NCBI GenBank assembly: GCA_015501605.1
Contig: JADNRZ010000016.1
Span: forward strand, 744,001-808,000
Reading direction: 5' to 3'
Source of the DNA: Panaeolus papilionaceus
Taxonomy: Eukaryota > Basidiomycota > Agaricomycetes > Agaricales
DNA: 64,000 nucleotides
Below are positions 23,565 to 33,369 of the stretch, piece by piece (position 1 is the first letter of the stretch; each line of letters opens with the position of its first letter). Both the position numbers and the translations under genes were made by a program. The notes under the pieces were generated by a model. That model saw nothing but the letters and a program-made list of their open reading frames with translations, did no database searches and was not told the DNA's origin.

Positions 23565-23665
23565 TCATAATCGAGTCTCTACAGCAGTCTGCACCTCCCT
23601 AGCTCACTGCACACCATCTACTCCTCATCCTACAAGCCCTACCCTCCGCCCACACCCTGCTCCCA

Positions 23666-24688
23666 ATGTCTACTACACCAGAGATGTCCTTGGAAGAATT
23701 CGTCACTGAACAGTTCGACCAACTCTATGAGCGGATGAGGCTGCTCCAGGAGGAGCTTCGCTCCGTCACCAACCAGCTCTCTACCCAACAGACTATTGCA
23801 GCTATCGCACCTACCCAACCCTCTCGCCGTCAGCGGAAGAAGGCTGAGCCTCCCGCCCCACCGGCTCCTACTCCCCCACAAGGCACTATTCCCACCCACC
23901 TTCATATGTCAGGCACCTACCCTCAGAAGGACGACAAACCCGATCAGCAGTTGCTTACTGTCATTGTACCCGACGCGATGGCAGCGCACCTGGTTGGGCG
24001 AGGTGGAAGGGGTCTTAAACAGATCCATGACTTATCTGGTGCGCACATCCGAGCCTTTGAGGTAAAGGACGGATCAGCTGGTGCCCGCCACGTCTCTATT
24101 CGCGGTACCGACTCTCAAGTTGGTAATGCCCTCGTCGTATTGGGCAAGCGGCTCGCTCGTCGCCGAGTCCGCGCCCCTAGGCAGCGGGATGCTCCGGGTC
24201 CTGCTCGTGATGCCAGTGGGAGGCCAACCGCTGGGAAGTTCCGTGAAGCCCCTGTTCCCATTGTTCAGGCTGCTCCGGCCACTCAGCCCCCCTCGCCACC
24301 ATCAATTCCTCAGTCCGCCGCTCTAACCCCTGCAGCACCGTCGGCAACTCCTACCCCTGCTCCAGGCTCTACTCCGGTCGTCCCCTCCGTCGTCATGAAC
24401 ACGGCCGCCCCACCTTCACCGGTGGCTACCCCAGGTGCTCGATCAGCTTCGACGACACCTGTGAACCAGCCCAACACTCCCATCGCGCCTACAGCCGTGA
24501 TGCAGACCGCCAACCCTACCCCGGCACTCTTGCCTGGCTCGCCGATGAGCATTGATGCGATGAGAGCCCACTTCTCAGCACTTGCGCCCACTCTTGGGAA
24601 CCCTATCCCCCCCACTGCTCCTTCAAGGGGTGGTCGCGGTGTGGTTTTCCGGGAGCGCAGTGGACGAGGCGGTAGACGTGGAAGCTAA
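23666..24688 (+). CDS. KH-domain RNA-binding protein with RGG tail, only protein of the retroelement
   Basis: 340 residues, single exon, intact. Residues about 8-45 are a probable coiled coil (EQFDQLYERMRLLQEELRSV). A basic patch RRQRKK follows at 54-59, then a proline-rich linker. Residues about 97-163 fit a single KH domain: VPDAMAAHLVGRGGRGLKQI carries the GxxG loop as GRGG at 111-114, then SGAHIRAFEV, then VSIRGTDSQVGNALVVLGKR. Residues 170-315 are proline/alanine/threonine-rich and likely disordered. The C-terminus is RG-rich (SRGGRGVVFRERSGRGGRRG). There is no CCHC knuckle and no enzyme domain. By inference, coiled coil plus KH plus RGG could replace Gag functions (self-association and RNA binding) for packaging. 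The domain call rests on visible motif order; the role is inference. Confidence 0.9.
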   Translation: MSTTPEMSLEEFVTEQFDQLYERMRLLQEELRSVTNQLSTQQTIAAIAPTQPSRRQRKKAEPPAPPAPTPPQGTIPTHLHMSGTYPQKDDKPDQQLLTVIVPDAMAAHLVGRGGRGLKQIHDLSGAHIRAFEVKDGSAGARHVSIRGTDSQVGNALVVLGKRLARRRVRAPRQRDAPGPARDASGRPTAGKFREAPVPIVQAAPATQPPSPPSIPQSAALTPAAPSATPTPAPGSTPVVPSVVMNTAAPPSPVATPGARSASTTPVNQPNTPIAPTAVMQTANPTPALLPGSPMSIDAMRAHFSALAPTLGNPIPPTAPSRGGRGVVFRERSGRGGRRGS

Positions 24689-24713
24689 GGGATTTGCTGG
24701 GGCAGCAAATCTA

Positions 24714-24726
24714 GATGGGGAGATAG
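24714..24726 (+). other. Polypurine tract of the KH element
   Basis: GATGGGGAGATAG directly before the 3' LTR; the expected place for plus-strand priming in an LTR retroelement. Confidence 0.75.
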
Positions 24727-25028
24727 TGTCAGGGGATCTGTCACAGAACCCCCACCCTAGCGCGGTTACGGTGCACAGCCTGGTCATCATCTCTAGATCA
24801 CTGTACAGCCGCCCGTTGCATCATTGATACCCCTGTCGTAGTGCGCAGCCTCCTTTCCTGATTGTTTCGTCACCATCATTTGATATCGCATAGCCTTAGC
24901 CTATTCTTAGATTTAGTGCACAGCATACCGGTAGATAGTTTATCCGATGTAGTATATAGGCCAGTGGGGATCAGGATGATTCCTCACTCGATTATCAACT
25001 TGGCTTCTGGGCATTCCTATCCCTTACA
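24727..25028 (+). repeat. 3' LTR of the KH element
   Basis: 302 bp, identical to the 5' LTR except that CpG 24,887-24,888 is intact here. It is followed by target duplication AAATC and then by the resumed Ty3 integrase frame. Confidence 0.95.
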
Positions 25029-26252
25029 AAATCAACCGAAATCCCACACAACCCACTCTAGTTCTGATTGAACCCCCAAAATTGCTTAAACCCTTTGCCC
25101 AGACCTCTATGGACCTCATCACCAATCTCCCACTATCAAAAGGATTTGACTCTATTCTTTCTGTGGTGGACCACAGACTTACAAAGGGGGTAATTTTGCT
25201 ACCTTGCATGAAAACAATCAATTCGGAAGGTGTTGCAAAACTTTTACTCAACAATCTTTTCAAACATTTTGGATTACCAGACTCAATCACCTCCAACAGA
25301 GACCCCAGATTTGCCTCTCATGCCTTCAAAGAACTCCTAAAACTCCTTGAAATCGAATCCAGACTCTCCACTGCATATCACCCTCAGACTGATGGCACTA
25401 CCAAACGATACAACCAAGAAATTGAAACTTACCTTTCCATCTTTTGCATCTCAAACCCAGAAAAGTGGGTAGACGCCCTTCCAACTCTCGAATTCACACA
25501 CAATAATTGCTGACATTCTGACTGCCAACACACTCCATTCAAACTCATGTTAGGTATCAACCCCACTCAGATCCTGATTGCTTTCAAACATTCCATTCAC
25601 CCTTCAGTAGAAGACAAGCTTGGAGCACTAGTCCAAATGTGTCAAGAAGCAATCACTGCTCACACTCTTGCAAGAAACCGAATGATCATCCACAGCAAAA
25701 ATCCTCACAGGCCATTCAAACTCAGACAACAAGTTTGGCTAGAAGCGAAGAACCTTAGACTTGGCAACAATAAGAAGATCACTACCAAATGTCAAGGACC
25801 ATTCCCAATCTCTGAAGTCCTAGGACCAGTCACTTATAGACTCCAACTCCCCTTCTATTGGAAAATTCACAACGTCTTCCATGCCAACCTTCTCACTCCC
25901 TATCACAAAACCCCAGAACATGGTCCAAACTTCCCAGAACCACCACCTGATCTTATCAGCAGAGAAGAAGAATATGAAGTCAAATCTATTCTCAGACACA
26001 GTGGAAAGAAGACTAATAGAGAATACATGGTATCATGGAAAGGCTTTCCACTGTTCCACAATTCTTGGGGACCAGAAGAGAATCTCATCAATGCCCCTGA
26101 CATCCTTCTACCCTATAAAAAATGCTTCAAACTCACCTAGAATCCCCAGTTCAAAACGACTACCAATAGCTACCTCCTACAAACATGACCAACACCTCTT
26201 CCATCAAGAGATCTTCTCCTTCCTCTTTTTCATCAGCTCCTAAAACTGTTCA

Positions 26253-26811
26253 TGTTACAGTAGCCTGACAGGTGCTTGTGGTTAAGGCCTTTGAGCTAGT
26301 CAGAGTTGGTTCGGTTGTGCAATAGAGTTCAAGTATCATTCTAAGAATGCCACTGTGTATGCACACTAGGCTGGTATTGTCTTAGAAGAGAGCGAGAAGA
26401 GTAAGATCGTTGTAGAAGTTGTTGTTCTATTCGAAGTTAAAGAACTAGCTAAAGAACAAGGGTATAAACTACAGGGTTTATATAGCTATCTAAGAGGCTG
26501 TGCGTGTAAACACCAAGTAGATAAGGTGCGAAGTCTGTGAGTCAGAATAGGAGTCATAACAGGGTGAGCATGAGAGTACAATAAGGAATGAGTCATAAGT
26601 GTGAGAGAGATGAGTAAGGAAATGAGTCAGAGATAGGAGATAAGAGTGGAGCAACAGTGGAAATGGAAGTGGAGTGAGAAGAGAAAGATAAGAGAGATAA
26701 GGTGAACTACAAGTACAAAGAGAGATGATAGTACATGATGATAAGATAAGAAGGAGTGATGGTACAAGATAAGATAGAGAGAAGAGGAGGAAGGGAAAAG
26801 ACAATGTAACA
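26253..26811 (-). mobile_element. Solo LTR, TGTTAC family (minus orientation)
   Basis: 559 bp between TGTTACAG and AATGTAACA, matching the copies at 6160 and 31,184. The five flanking bases are GTTCA on the left and GTTTG on the right. Both are one CpG transition from GTTCG, so they are probably a decayed 5-bp target duplication. It separates the Ty3 integrase relic from a gag relic, in the opposite orientation to both. Confidence 0.75.
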
Positions 26812-26886
26812 GTTTGCATCCTTTCCCTGTCTCAAGGATTGTTCTCCGATCCCCACACCATTGCTTCTCCTGTCTTCCTGCAATCT

Positions 26887-29153
26887 ATGTCTGACAAAGA
26901 ATTCATTGCTCACACCAAAACCCTCATTGCCAAAGCCAAGCAATGAGGACAACTCCTTGAAGCAGAAGCAGAAAAATGTGAAGCATTGCCATCAGCCCCT
27001 GAAATCCAAATCCTCAATGATGTCTTCAAAACTCTCATTGCTGCTCATGAAATCTCCACCAAACCTTACACCTCTGCAGAAACAACTTATAATGTTGCTG
27101 CTTGGGAAGCCCCAAAAGATGCCCCAAGCACCACCCACAACCATACCTCCATCTCATTCGATGAATTTGTCAATATCTTCCACAACACCAAAGACTACAA
27201 AAATCTCGCATGGACACTCCCTTTTAACAACACCCTCCTCTCCCCAATCTGCCTCATGGATAGGCACATCACAGAAACCTGCGAACAAGTCCTAAAACTT
27301 TATGCAACAATCAACACCCACAAAAAATCTGCAGCCACCTACTGGGACATTGGCTGCTCCCAATTCAAATCGTTCTGTAGAGAACACTTCAACTGGGGTT
27401 GGACAATTCCTGCAGTGCGTGATGTCAATGTCACAATGATTCAGACTGTGTGACATACCAAATACTTGAGACAAGTCTGCTCTGTCGTCTACAACCATCT
27501 ACACCGTATAAAATAGTTATCAGATGTTTAATATATGTATTTCAAACATATTAAGTATGTTATTGTGAAATTTAATATTCCACACAGCTCATATACTCAA
27601 AAACAAGCCTTTTCCCTGCCAAATTCAACGTGAAAATCAAGCAGCATGATAGAGCCCCAGGATTTGAATATGAATGAAAATGTTTATACTAAGATATTCA
27701 TAATTTCCATGTCCGGTTAACGCTACGCTTTTTTAAAAAACGAAACACTTCATTTAGCCCCATTTTCGTCTCAAAATTAAGTGTTTGAGGGCCATAACGG
27801 AGAAATTTAAATTTGAAAAAAGCGTAGCGTGATAGACCTAACATTTTTATGTGCCTTAGAATTTTATTTCATGTAAATCGGTGAAGAACCTGAGGAGTTA
27901 TGATCTTGTAGTTTTTTGGTGTCAAATGGAGTGCATCAACAGCGCGCAACAGCATGCGCCTTATCAGTCAGGGGCGCGAAACACGCATCAGGGACACCAC
28001 CGCAGACATGTATTGCGTCGCGTTGCATACCTTCCCTCTCCACACTAGCGCAACACATGTATGTATGTAAATACACATTTTTCGAGTCTTTTCATTGCGT
28101 TTTGAGGTCTTCCACCTAGTGTAAGTTCTGTACACAGCAGATGAGTATCTCACTGATTTAACTTGAGATTGATGTTTTCTATAGATGACTATTAATACTA
28201 CTGTTATACTTTACTATTGGACTGGCTCTACAAGGCCTAGACTCAGTAAGCGACAGAAACAGAATCACACAGCTGGTAAAATGGGTGGCAAAAACATGAG
28301 TGAGTCCCAACATCTTTGTTTGTTCATTGAATCACACATTTTGAATATTCGTAGATCATTCACAATTAATCCTGGTGCTATTTAGGTTCTACATGGTAAC
28401 TAGAGTGATATCCTGTAAAAAATTTGGGTAGAAAGATGTTATCGCTCGCAGAAGAGACTTGTCTCAACATTGGTGACAGATTCAGGGTTGTGACAGCTTG
28501 TAACGCTGCCGCAACAGTGACGGGAATTGTCCAACCCCACTTCAACAACCCCACATGTTGCAATCACCTCATGCAACTCATCATGACTCAATGCATGAAA
28601 TATGCCAATCACAAACCCAATGACCTATACACTTTCAAACATGACAAAACATTCCATTACAACTACTCTATTCCACAAACCCATTACCCAACAAAGTCTT
28701 TCTCAGCACCCACTCAATTTGACCCTTGACAGCCTTGATTACACCACTTGCACCTATGTCCTGAACTTAATGAAGCAAGGACAAAATCTGTGTCGGTCCT
28801 GCCCCAATTCTGAAGACCATTTTTGTGAAACCTGCCCCAAATATTGTTGCTTCCATTGCAAGTTACACACTCCTCATCACTCTGTCGATGAGTGTCCTAA
28901 AAAACCCTCTTCATCATCCAACAAGGGCAAGAAGAAGGATCCACAAATGTTCAAGAACAAGAAGAGAACCCCATGACACCCATCCAACCCATGGGGAAGA
29001 AGCAAGCCTTGGGAATCTACTTGGACTGATGACAAACAAAACAAGTACTGGACACCAAAAAGCAGCACCAACGATGATGGCACCTGGGCCGATGGATTCT
29101 CCAACTACAACGATGATATGTGTGACGAAGCCATCCACAACATCAATACCTGA
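26887..29153 (+). pseudogene. Retrotransposon gag-like relic with Cys/His knuckle
   Basis: The frame opens at ATG 26,887 (MSDKEFIAHTKTLIAKAKQ, then a stop at 26,944). It continues as EAEAEKCEALPSAPEIQILN through REHFN at 27,393, is interrupted by a 1.14-kb DNA element, and resumes at NPTCCNHLMQLIMTQC (28,547). After a frame change near 28,730 it reads CRSCPNSEDHFC and CPKYCCFHCKLHTPHHSVDE, a Cys/His-rich nucleic-acid-binding segment. A lysine-rich stretch and an acidic tail follow, with a stop at 29,153. A purine-rich CACAGGGGTAG and an LTR follow at 29,185, as expected at the 3' end of a gag-type element whose pol is missing. CpG-poor. Confidence 0.65.
27394..28538. mobile_element. 1.14-kb TIR element inserted in the gag relic
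   Basis: The ends are TGGGGTTGGACAATTCC and its inverse GGAATTGTCCAACCCC(A). ACTTCAAC is duplicated on both sides (27,386-27,393 and 28,539-28,546). The exact border is uncertain by one base, so the target duplication is 7 or 8 bp. Removing the element and one duplicate restores REHFN-NPTCC in the gag frame. There is no transposase. An 8-bp duplication would suit a hAT-type MITE. The interior keeps CpGs (for example GCGCGCAACAGCATGCGCC), unlike the gag on either side, so the insertion is younger than most of the decay. Confidence 0.85.
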
Positions 29154-29184
29154 TTGAGGTCAATCAGCCTTAACACAGGGGTAG

Positions 29185-29501
29185 TGTTATGCTATATCTT
29201 TTCTTTTCTTGCTATTATCTTATCATCGTGTACTATCATCTCTCTTTGTACTTGTAGTTCATCTTATCTTTCTTATCTTCCTTATCTTTTCTCTTCTCAC
29301 TCCACTTCCATTCCTGCTATTGTCCCACATCCTTCTCCTATCTATGATTCGTTCTCTGACTCATCCCTCTCACACTTATGACTCATCTTTACTTCCTTTT
29401 CTCATGATTGCTCCACTCTGACTCATGGACTTCACCTTCGACCCTTGTTCTTGTTGACTCTACAGCCGGACTCATATGTGCCAAACAAGTCAACCATAAC
29501 A
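29185..29501 (+). mobile_element. Shortened LTR of the TGTTAC family after the gag relic
   Basis: 317 bp from TGTTATGCTATATC to CAACCATAACA. It matches the ends of the 552-563 bp copies but lacks the middle, including the TATATAAG region. Placed just after a purine-rich tract and the gag stop, it may be that element's 3' LTR. Confidence 0.6.
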
Positions 29502-30120
29502 TAATCTGTGTAAATTGCTATAGACTCTGTAGGGATATTTTGATTTTATTTTTATTTTTCATGTATTTTATGAGTCTTATCTTATTGTTATTGTTATCTT
29601 TTCTCATCTAGTCTATTATATAATAATGAAAAATAATATTAATTTTATCACATGACATCACATGCTTGGCCTGTGTGCAAACCATCACACAATGTGACAA
29701 TCTGTCATTATCCTTTCTTCCTTTCACCATCACCCATCACCCATCACGACTGCCATCCCACACCCCCCCTGTCATTGTGAGCCATGACAATCACCTACCA
29801 TGCCTTCATGCCACATGGGAGGCACACCACTGTGACCCACCACCACCCCAACCCACAACCACAACCACAACCACAACTACTGACTCAGAGGACTCTGTCA
29901 CAGATGATGATTATTTGTATACATATATAAACTAGAACAGATATACCAGACTCCCTACCAAGTCAGTAGAGAGTCTGTAGGGAGTCTGTATACCCCCCTT
30001 TGGCTTATTATGTCAGAATAGTAAATTTGAGCAAATCTGTGAAAAGTCTGTAGAGAGTCTGTAGAGAGTCTTATGAGTCCCTACAGACTCCCTAGAGTAG
30101 TCAGGGGAGAGTGAGAAGTT
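29502..30120. repeat. Non-coding spacer with ACAACC microsatellite and GGAGTCT cluster
   Basis: No gene. Contains four ACAACC-type units near 29,853-29,878. From about 29,945 to 30,115 it holds repeated AGAGTCTGTAGGGAGTCTG and inverse ACTCCCTA motifs, ending GTCAGGGGAGAGTGAGAAGT. The last part resembles the terminus of the foldback family (ACTT.TCA...CCCCTGA inverted), so it is probably a diverged, partial foldback. The EMC1 3' shard starts right after it. Confidence 0.45.
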
Positions 30121-30300
30121 CTGCTGTGAGGCCTGTTGTGAGGAGGAAGAAGCTGAGGGGGGATGGTATGCAAGTTGAGTTGGGTGGTGAAGAACACAAG
30201 GGTTGATATAGATACCTGATGAATTGTCATGTGGGCTGGAATTGTTTGGAGATTGCATGTGTACTTACCAAGGTTGATACACATTCTCTATCATGTATTT
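30121..30300 (+). pseudogene. EMC1 3' end shard
   Basis: Duplicate of the end of EMC1 and its 3' flank (56,641-56,800): GTGAGGCCTGTTGTGAGGAG, then GAAGCTGAGGGGGGATGGTA, a TGA in the same place, and downstream GATACCTGATGA. It lies about 18 kb to the right of the 5' shard and 20 kb to the right of the exon 10 shard. The duplicated gene is therefore both dispersed and out of order. Confidence 0.85.
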
Positions 30301-30639
30301 GTGTTCATCCTGTGCCATACAACCCTGACTACTGATGTTGTCCATGATAGATACTATTATTTATTTATTTGGCTGATTACATGCCATGTCCCACTTTTAC
30401 TTCTATCCTCATGTGGGACAGCTTTTTCCAGAAAGGGAGAAATTAGAACACCGCATATTTGAAGTTTGGGTAATGTGTGGACAAGTTGAATATTGTATGG
30501 AGTAGGGTTAAGGGATTGTATTGGACAATCAGGATTCAGTATACACATGTACACCCACATTCAGTTGGCGGAGGGCATTTGTTTGACTATGGAACACTAA
30601 GTACACATAGATTAAAGCTCAGTAACATTAAGCATTATG

Positions 30640-32920
30640 AATGTTGCCCTAGTGATCCTGTTATCATTCAGGCTTATAGGATAATGGTTGACCAGCACTG
30701 GCACTTGCAATGAAGAGACAAGTACAAAAATGCTGACCCTGTTTCTGAATGGCATAGATCTTGGGTAGAGACTTGACCTCAGCTTGAGGTACATAGGAGG
30801 TTATGCTCTCTTCAAGCATCTTGCACATGGTCAGAACAACAGAATAATAGTCTGCCTTTGAATAATAATCTGGGCCAATTGGGAACTGGCTGTGTATTTT
30901 TAATTCATGCACATTGGGATTATGTAGCATGATGCTGTCAAGCAGAAGGTGCTAAAAGACAACTGTAATCAGATACCATGAATTTAAAGAAAAGATACCA
31001 AAATTTAAACTTACAATGGGTGACTGGTAGGATGTGGCTGTACTTGCAGTGCCTGAGCTAGCCTCCAGCTGAGCATAAGTCACACCAATGCCAAGATGTT
31101 TAAGCACAGAACATTTTGCCAAACCAGTCTGAATGTCAGGACTCCAAACCCACTCATCTTCAAATTTAGCACAAATCATCACCTGTTACAGTTGACTTGT
31201 TCAGCACATACGAGTCTGGCCATAGAGTCAACAAGAACAAAGGTTGGAGATGGAGTCGGGGTTATTGGTCTTGGTGTTACGTCAAGTTTGAGAGAATCTA
31301 ACTAAGAATGCCACTTCGAGAATCGCTTGATGGTATTGTCTTAGCAGAGAGCAAGTAAAAGAAGTCCAGTAGAAGTTGTTGTTCTATTGTAATTAAAGAA
31401 CTAGCTAAAGAACATGGGTATAATACTGGGGTTTTTATACGCAATACAACTGGTCTGTGCACAAGATAAAATAAGAGTCAGAAGACGGGGTAAAGGAGTC
31501 ATAATGGAACATGTATGGGAATATAACAGGGAACGAGTCATGAATGTGAGAGAGGAGTGAGTCAGGGATAGGAATAAGGTGTGGGGCGACAGCAGGAATA
31601 GAGGTGGAGTGAGAAGAGGAAAAGATAAGAAGATAAGATGAGCTACAGGTACAAAGAGAGATGATAGTACACAAAGATAAGATAATAGTCCGATAAGATG
31701 AAGAAAAGATAGGGGCATAGTGATAGGACAAAGATATAGTGTAACATCACCTCCCTGAGGGTTGCAGAATGAGAGGGTAAGCCCTTGCAACATAGGTCAC
31801 AACCACATGCACTAAACATCTGCCCTCCCACATCCTGACATTCAACAACACATGGGTCATATGTAAAAGATTCAAGCCCCTGATAGTGCTGAAGATAGCC
31901 CACTAAAGCATCAGGCACATGGTCAACAGTGATCTTTTCCAGCTGAAGGTGCAGGTCTGTCATCCCCCACCAGAATTTGTTTAGAGGTTTGTGTGCCTCT
32001 GAGAGATGTCAGTACTCAACACCTATCAACTCCAGGACTTTGAGATGTTGTAGGTGGGGCAGCAGGAGGGCTGGAGAGCTGCAGAACTTGAGGCTGACAT
32101 GATGCAGATGCAAATGTAGAGCTGACACTTCAAATGGCCCAAAAATACATCTCAAGCTGTGGCGATCATGCAAGACCAGTGACAGGTTGACAAGGTCAGG
32201 TGATTTTTCGAGGATTGGTGCCAGTGTGATAGCATGCCTGGTCATGTCCATTTTGTTACAGTTGATAGGGATGGATGGATTGAAACAGGAGGCAACACAA
32301 GAGAGTGTCTTGAGGTTGTGAAAGCATCCTAGGATGGGCAGGGGAAAGCAGCTGCTGAGCAATAGGTCTAGAGACATGAGCTCAGAATATGATGAAAGGA
32401 CAGCCCCCATTTGGCTACAAAACTTGAGGTTGCTGCCATCTGATGTCCATCTTGGAAATCAAGAGTGATGATGTAAAGTTGGGTTTCAGCTGAGCAGAGC
32501 AGAGCAGATGGGTTGAAAAACTCACGAGATCTCCCTTACTTTTACAAGAGAAGAGAGGGCTGCAAGGAAACCACTGACATCCTCAATTTTTGGAATGACC
32601 ACTGGCTGATCTGCAGGACAAAGGTAAGCTTGATGAGTTAGATCCAACTTCTTGATAATGTGAACAGGTGGGTTGGTCACTGATGATTGCCCTGACAGTA
32701 TACCAATGGTCTCTGTGAATCTTGCTTTCCTAGTATTAATGACAACCTTGGTTACTGCAACCAGCACAAAGATGTCTGCAAGTATCTTGCATGTCAGATG
32801 CATGGTTTTGTGCTTGTTGCAGTTGAGCTAAACAGGCAGTTAGTTTGAAGATAAGCAGTGACATGGGACACACATATTGAGATAGATAAAGGTATAAAGG
32901 GATAGAAGAAACATGTTTTG
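30640..32920 (-). pseudogene. F-box/LRR-like gene, broken by deletion and a solo LTR
   Basis: Paralogue of the F-box gene at 56,828-58,539, with roughly half of residues alike by eye. The exon with MHLTCKILADIFVLVAVTKV is at 32,803-32,522. The middle exon (MGAVLSSYSELMSLDLLLSS... to LLLPHLQHLKVLEL) is at 32,410-32,009. LREVMICAKFEDEWVWSPDI is split by the LTR, and the last exon (ESITSYVPQAEVKSLPKIYA) is near 30,800. Exon 1, opposite 58,539-58,489, has a 10-base deletion (MFLLSLYTFIY...) that shifts the frame. It is interrupted at 31,184-31,746 by a solo LTR with TCACC duplications. CpG-poor, with an otherwise open middle exon, so inactivation may be fairly recent. Confidence 0.75.
31184..31746 (-). 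mobile_element. Solo LTR, TGTTAC family, in F-box relic
   Basis: 563 bp TGTTACAG...GTGTAACA flanked by a perfect 5-bp duplication TCACC (31,179-31,183 and 31,747-31,751). The uninterrupted homologue reads ATTATCACCTCCCTGAGGG at 58,910-58,930, which confirms both ends. Confidence 0.9.
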
Positions 32921-33369
32921 GTTGGTGAATGGGTGCTGTAAGTGTGGCGATTCAGACTTCATCTCCATCTCTTGTCTATTTGTCTCTATTTACCATCCCC
33001 CTTAGATTAGATATCCTCAGTTATCTATATGTTCATCACCTCCCCGAATCCCCGTCCATTCTACTAAGTTTTCACCTTATATAATCATTAGCCTCTGAAC
33101 AGTATATATAGAGCATAGCTATAGCCATGTATCTACAAGTTCTACTCAAATCGATAACTTACAGTGGTTATTCATTCAGTCTGAACTTTTCCCTCATCCG
33201 TGTGTCAAGACCATTTCCTTATTAGGATCTCCTTGCCACATATTTTTAACCCTTACCTGCTTATCGTCTACTCTTAACTCTCTTCTCTCATCGTCGACGT
33301 TTCTGGAGCCAACAGTCTGATCAACCGCCACCACCGAACTTAAAGTCGAGAGTACAATGTAGAGAGTTT
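32921..33369. other. Boundary between CpG-poor block and CpG-normal DNA
   Basis: No gene recognised. CpG starts to appear regularly from about 33,290 (CATCGTCGACG), marking the right edge of the decayed block just before the phosphatase fragment. Confidence 0.4.

Larger units (their letters stand above)
23263..25028 (+). mobile_element. Young non-autonomous LTR retroelement encoding a KH protein
   Basis: Two 302-bp LTRs (23,263-23,564 and 24,727-25,028), each TGTCAGGGG...CCCTTACA, differ at a single base (CA at 23,423-23,424 versus CG at 24,887-24,888). A 5-bp duplication AAATC flanks the element (23,258-23,262 and 25,029-25,033). A purine tract GATGGGGAGATAG abuts the 3' LTR. The usual TGG-type primer-binding site is not obvious after the 5' LTR (TCATAATCGAGTCTCT). 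The 1,162-bp interior holds one intact frame and no protease, reverse transcriptase or integrase, so copying must depend on another element. It is CpG-rich inside a CpG-poor host and lies within the Ty3 integrase relic. Confidence 0.95.
22871..26140 (+). pseudogene. Ty3-type integrase with chromodomain, interrupted and dead
   Basis: The C-terminal part of a Ty3/gypsy pol. The integrase zinc-binding H2C2 region (HFHNTISAGHPGELETFNSI, then CTVCQQFK, 23,122-23,256) is cut by the KH retroelement. The frame then continues at 25,029 with the catalytic core (TSMDLITNLPLSKGFDSILS). The second catalytic Asp lies in SNRDPRF, where family members have SDRG, and the Glu position reads TDGTTKR instead of TDGQTER. 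Two catalytic residues are thus lost by G-to-A-type changes. A stop at 25,513 splits the frame; the rest ends with a chromodomain (EYMVSWKGFPLFHNSWGPEE, about 26,022-26,082). Reverse transcriptase, RNase H and matching LTRs are missing. Confidence 0.85.

Noticed and set aside
26490..26819. Leucine/serine-rich minus-strand frames (also 6160-6360, 29,154-29,421, 31,401-31,793)
   Set aside because: They lie within the pyrimidine-rich part of the TGTTAC LTR family; membrane-protein look is a composition effect.
26253..29501. Inverted pair of TGTTAC LTRs as one giant TIR element enclosing gag
   Set aside because: Two other copies of the same sequence occur singly, one with its own perfect 5-bp duplication, so these are LTRs inserted independently.
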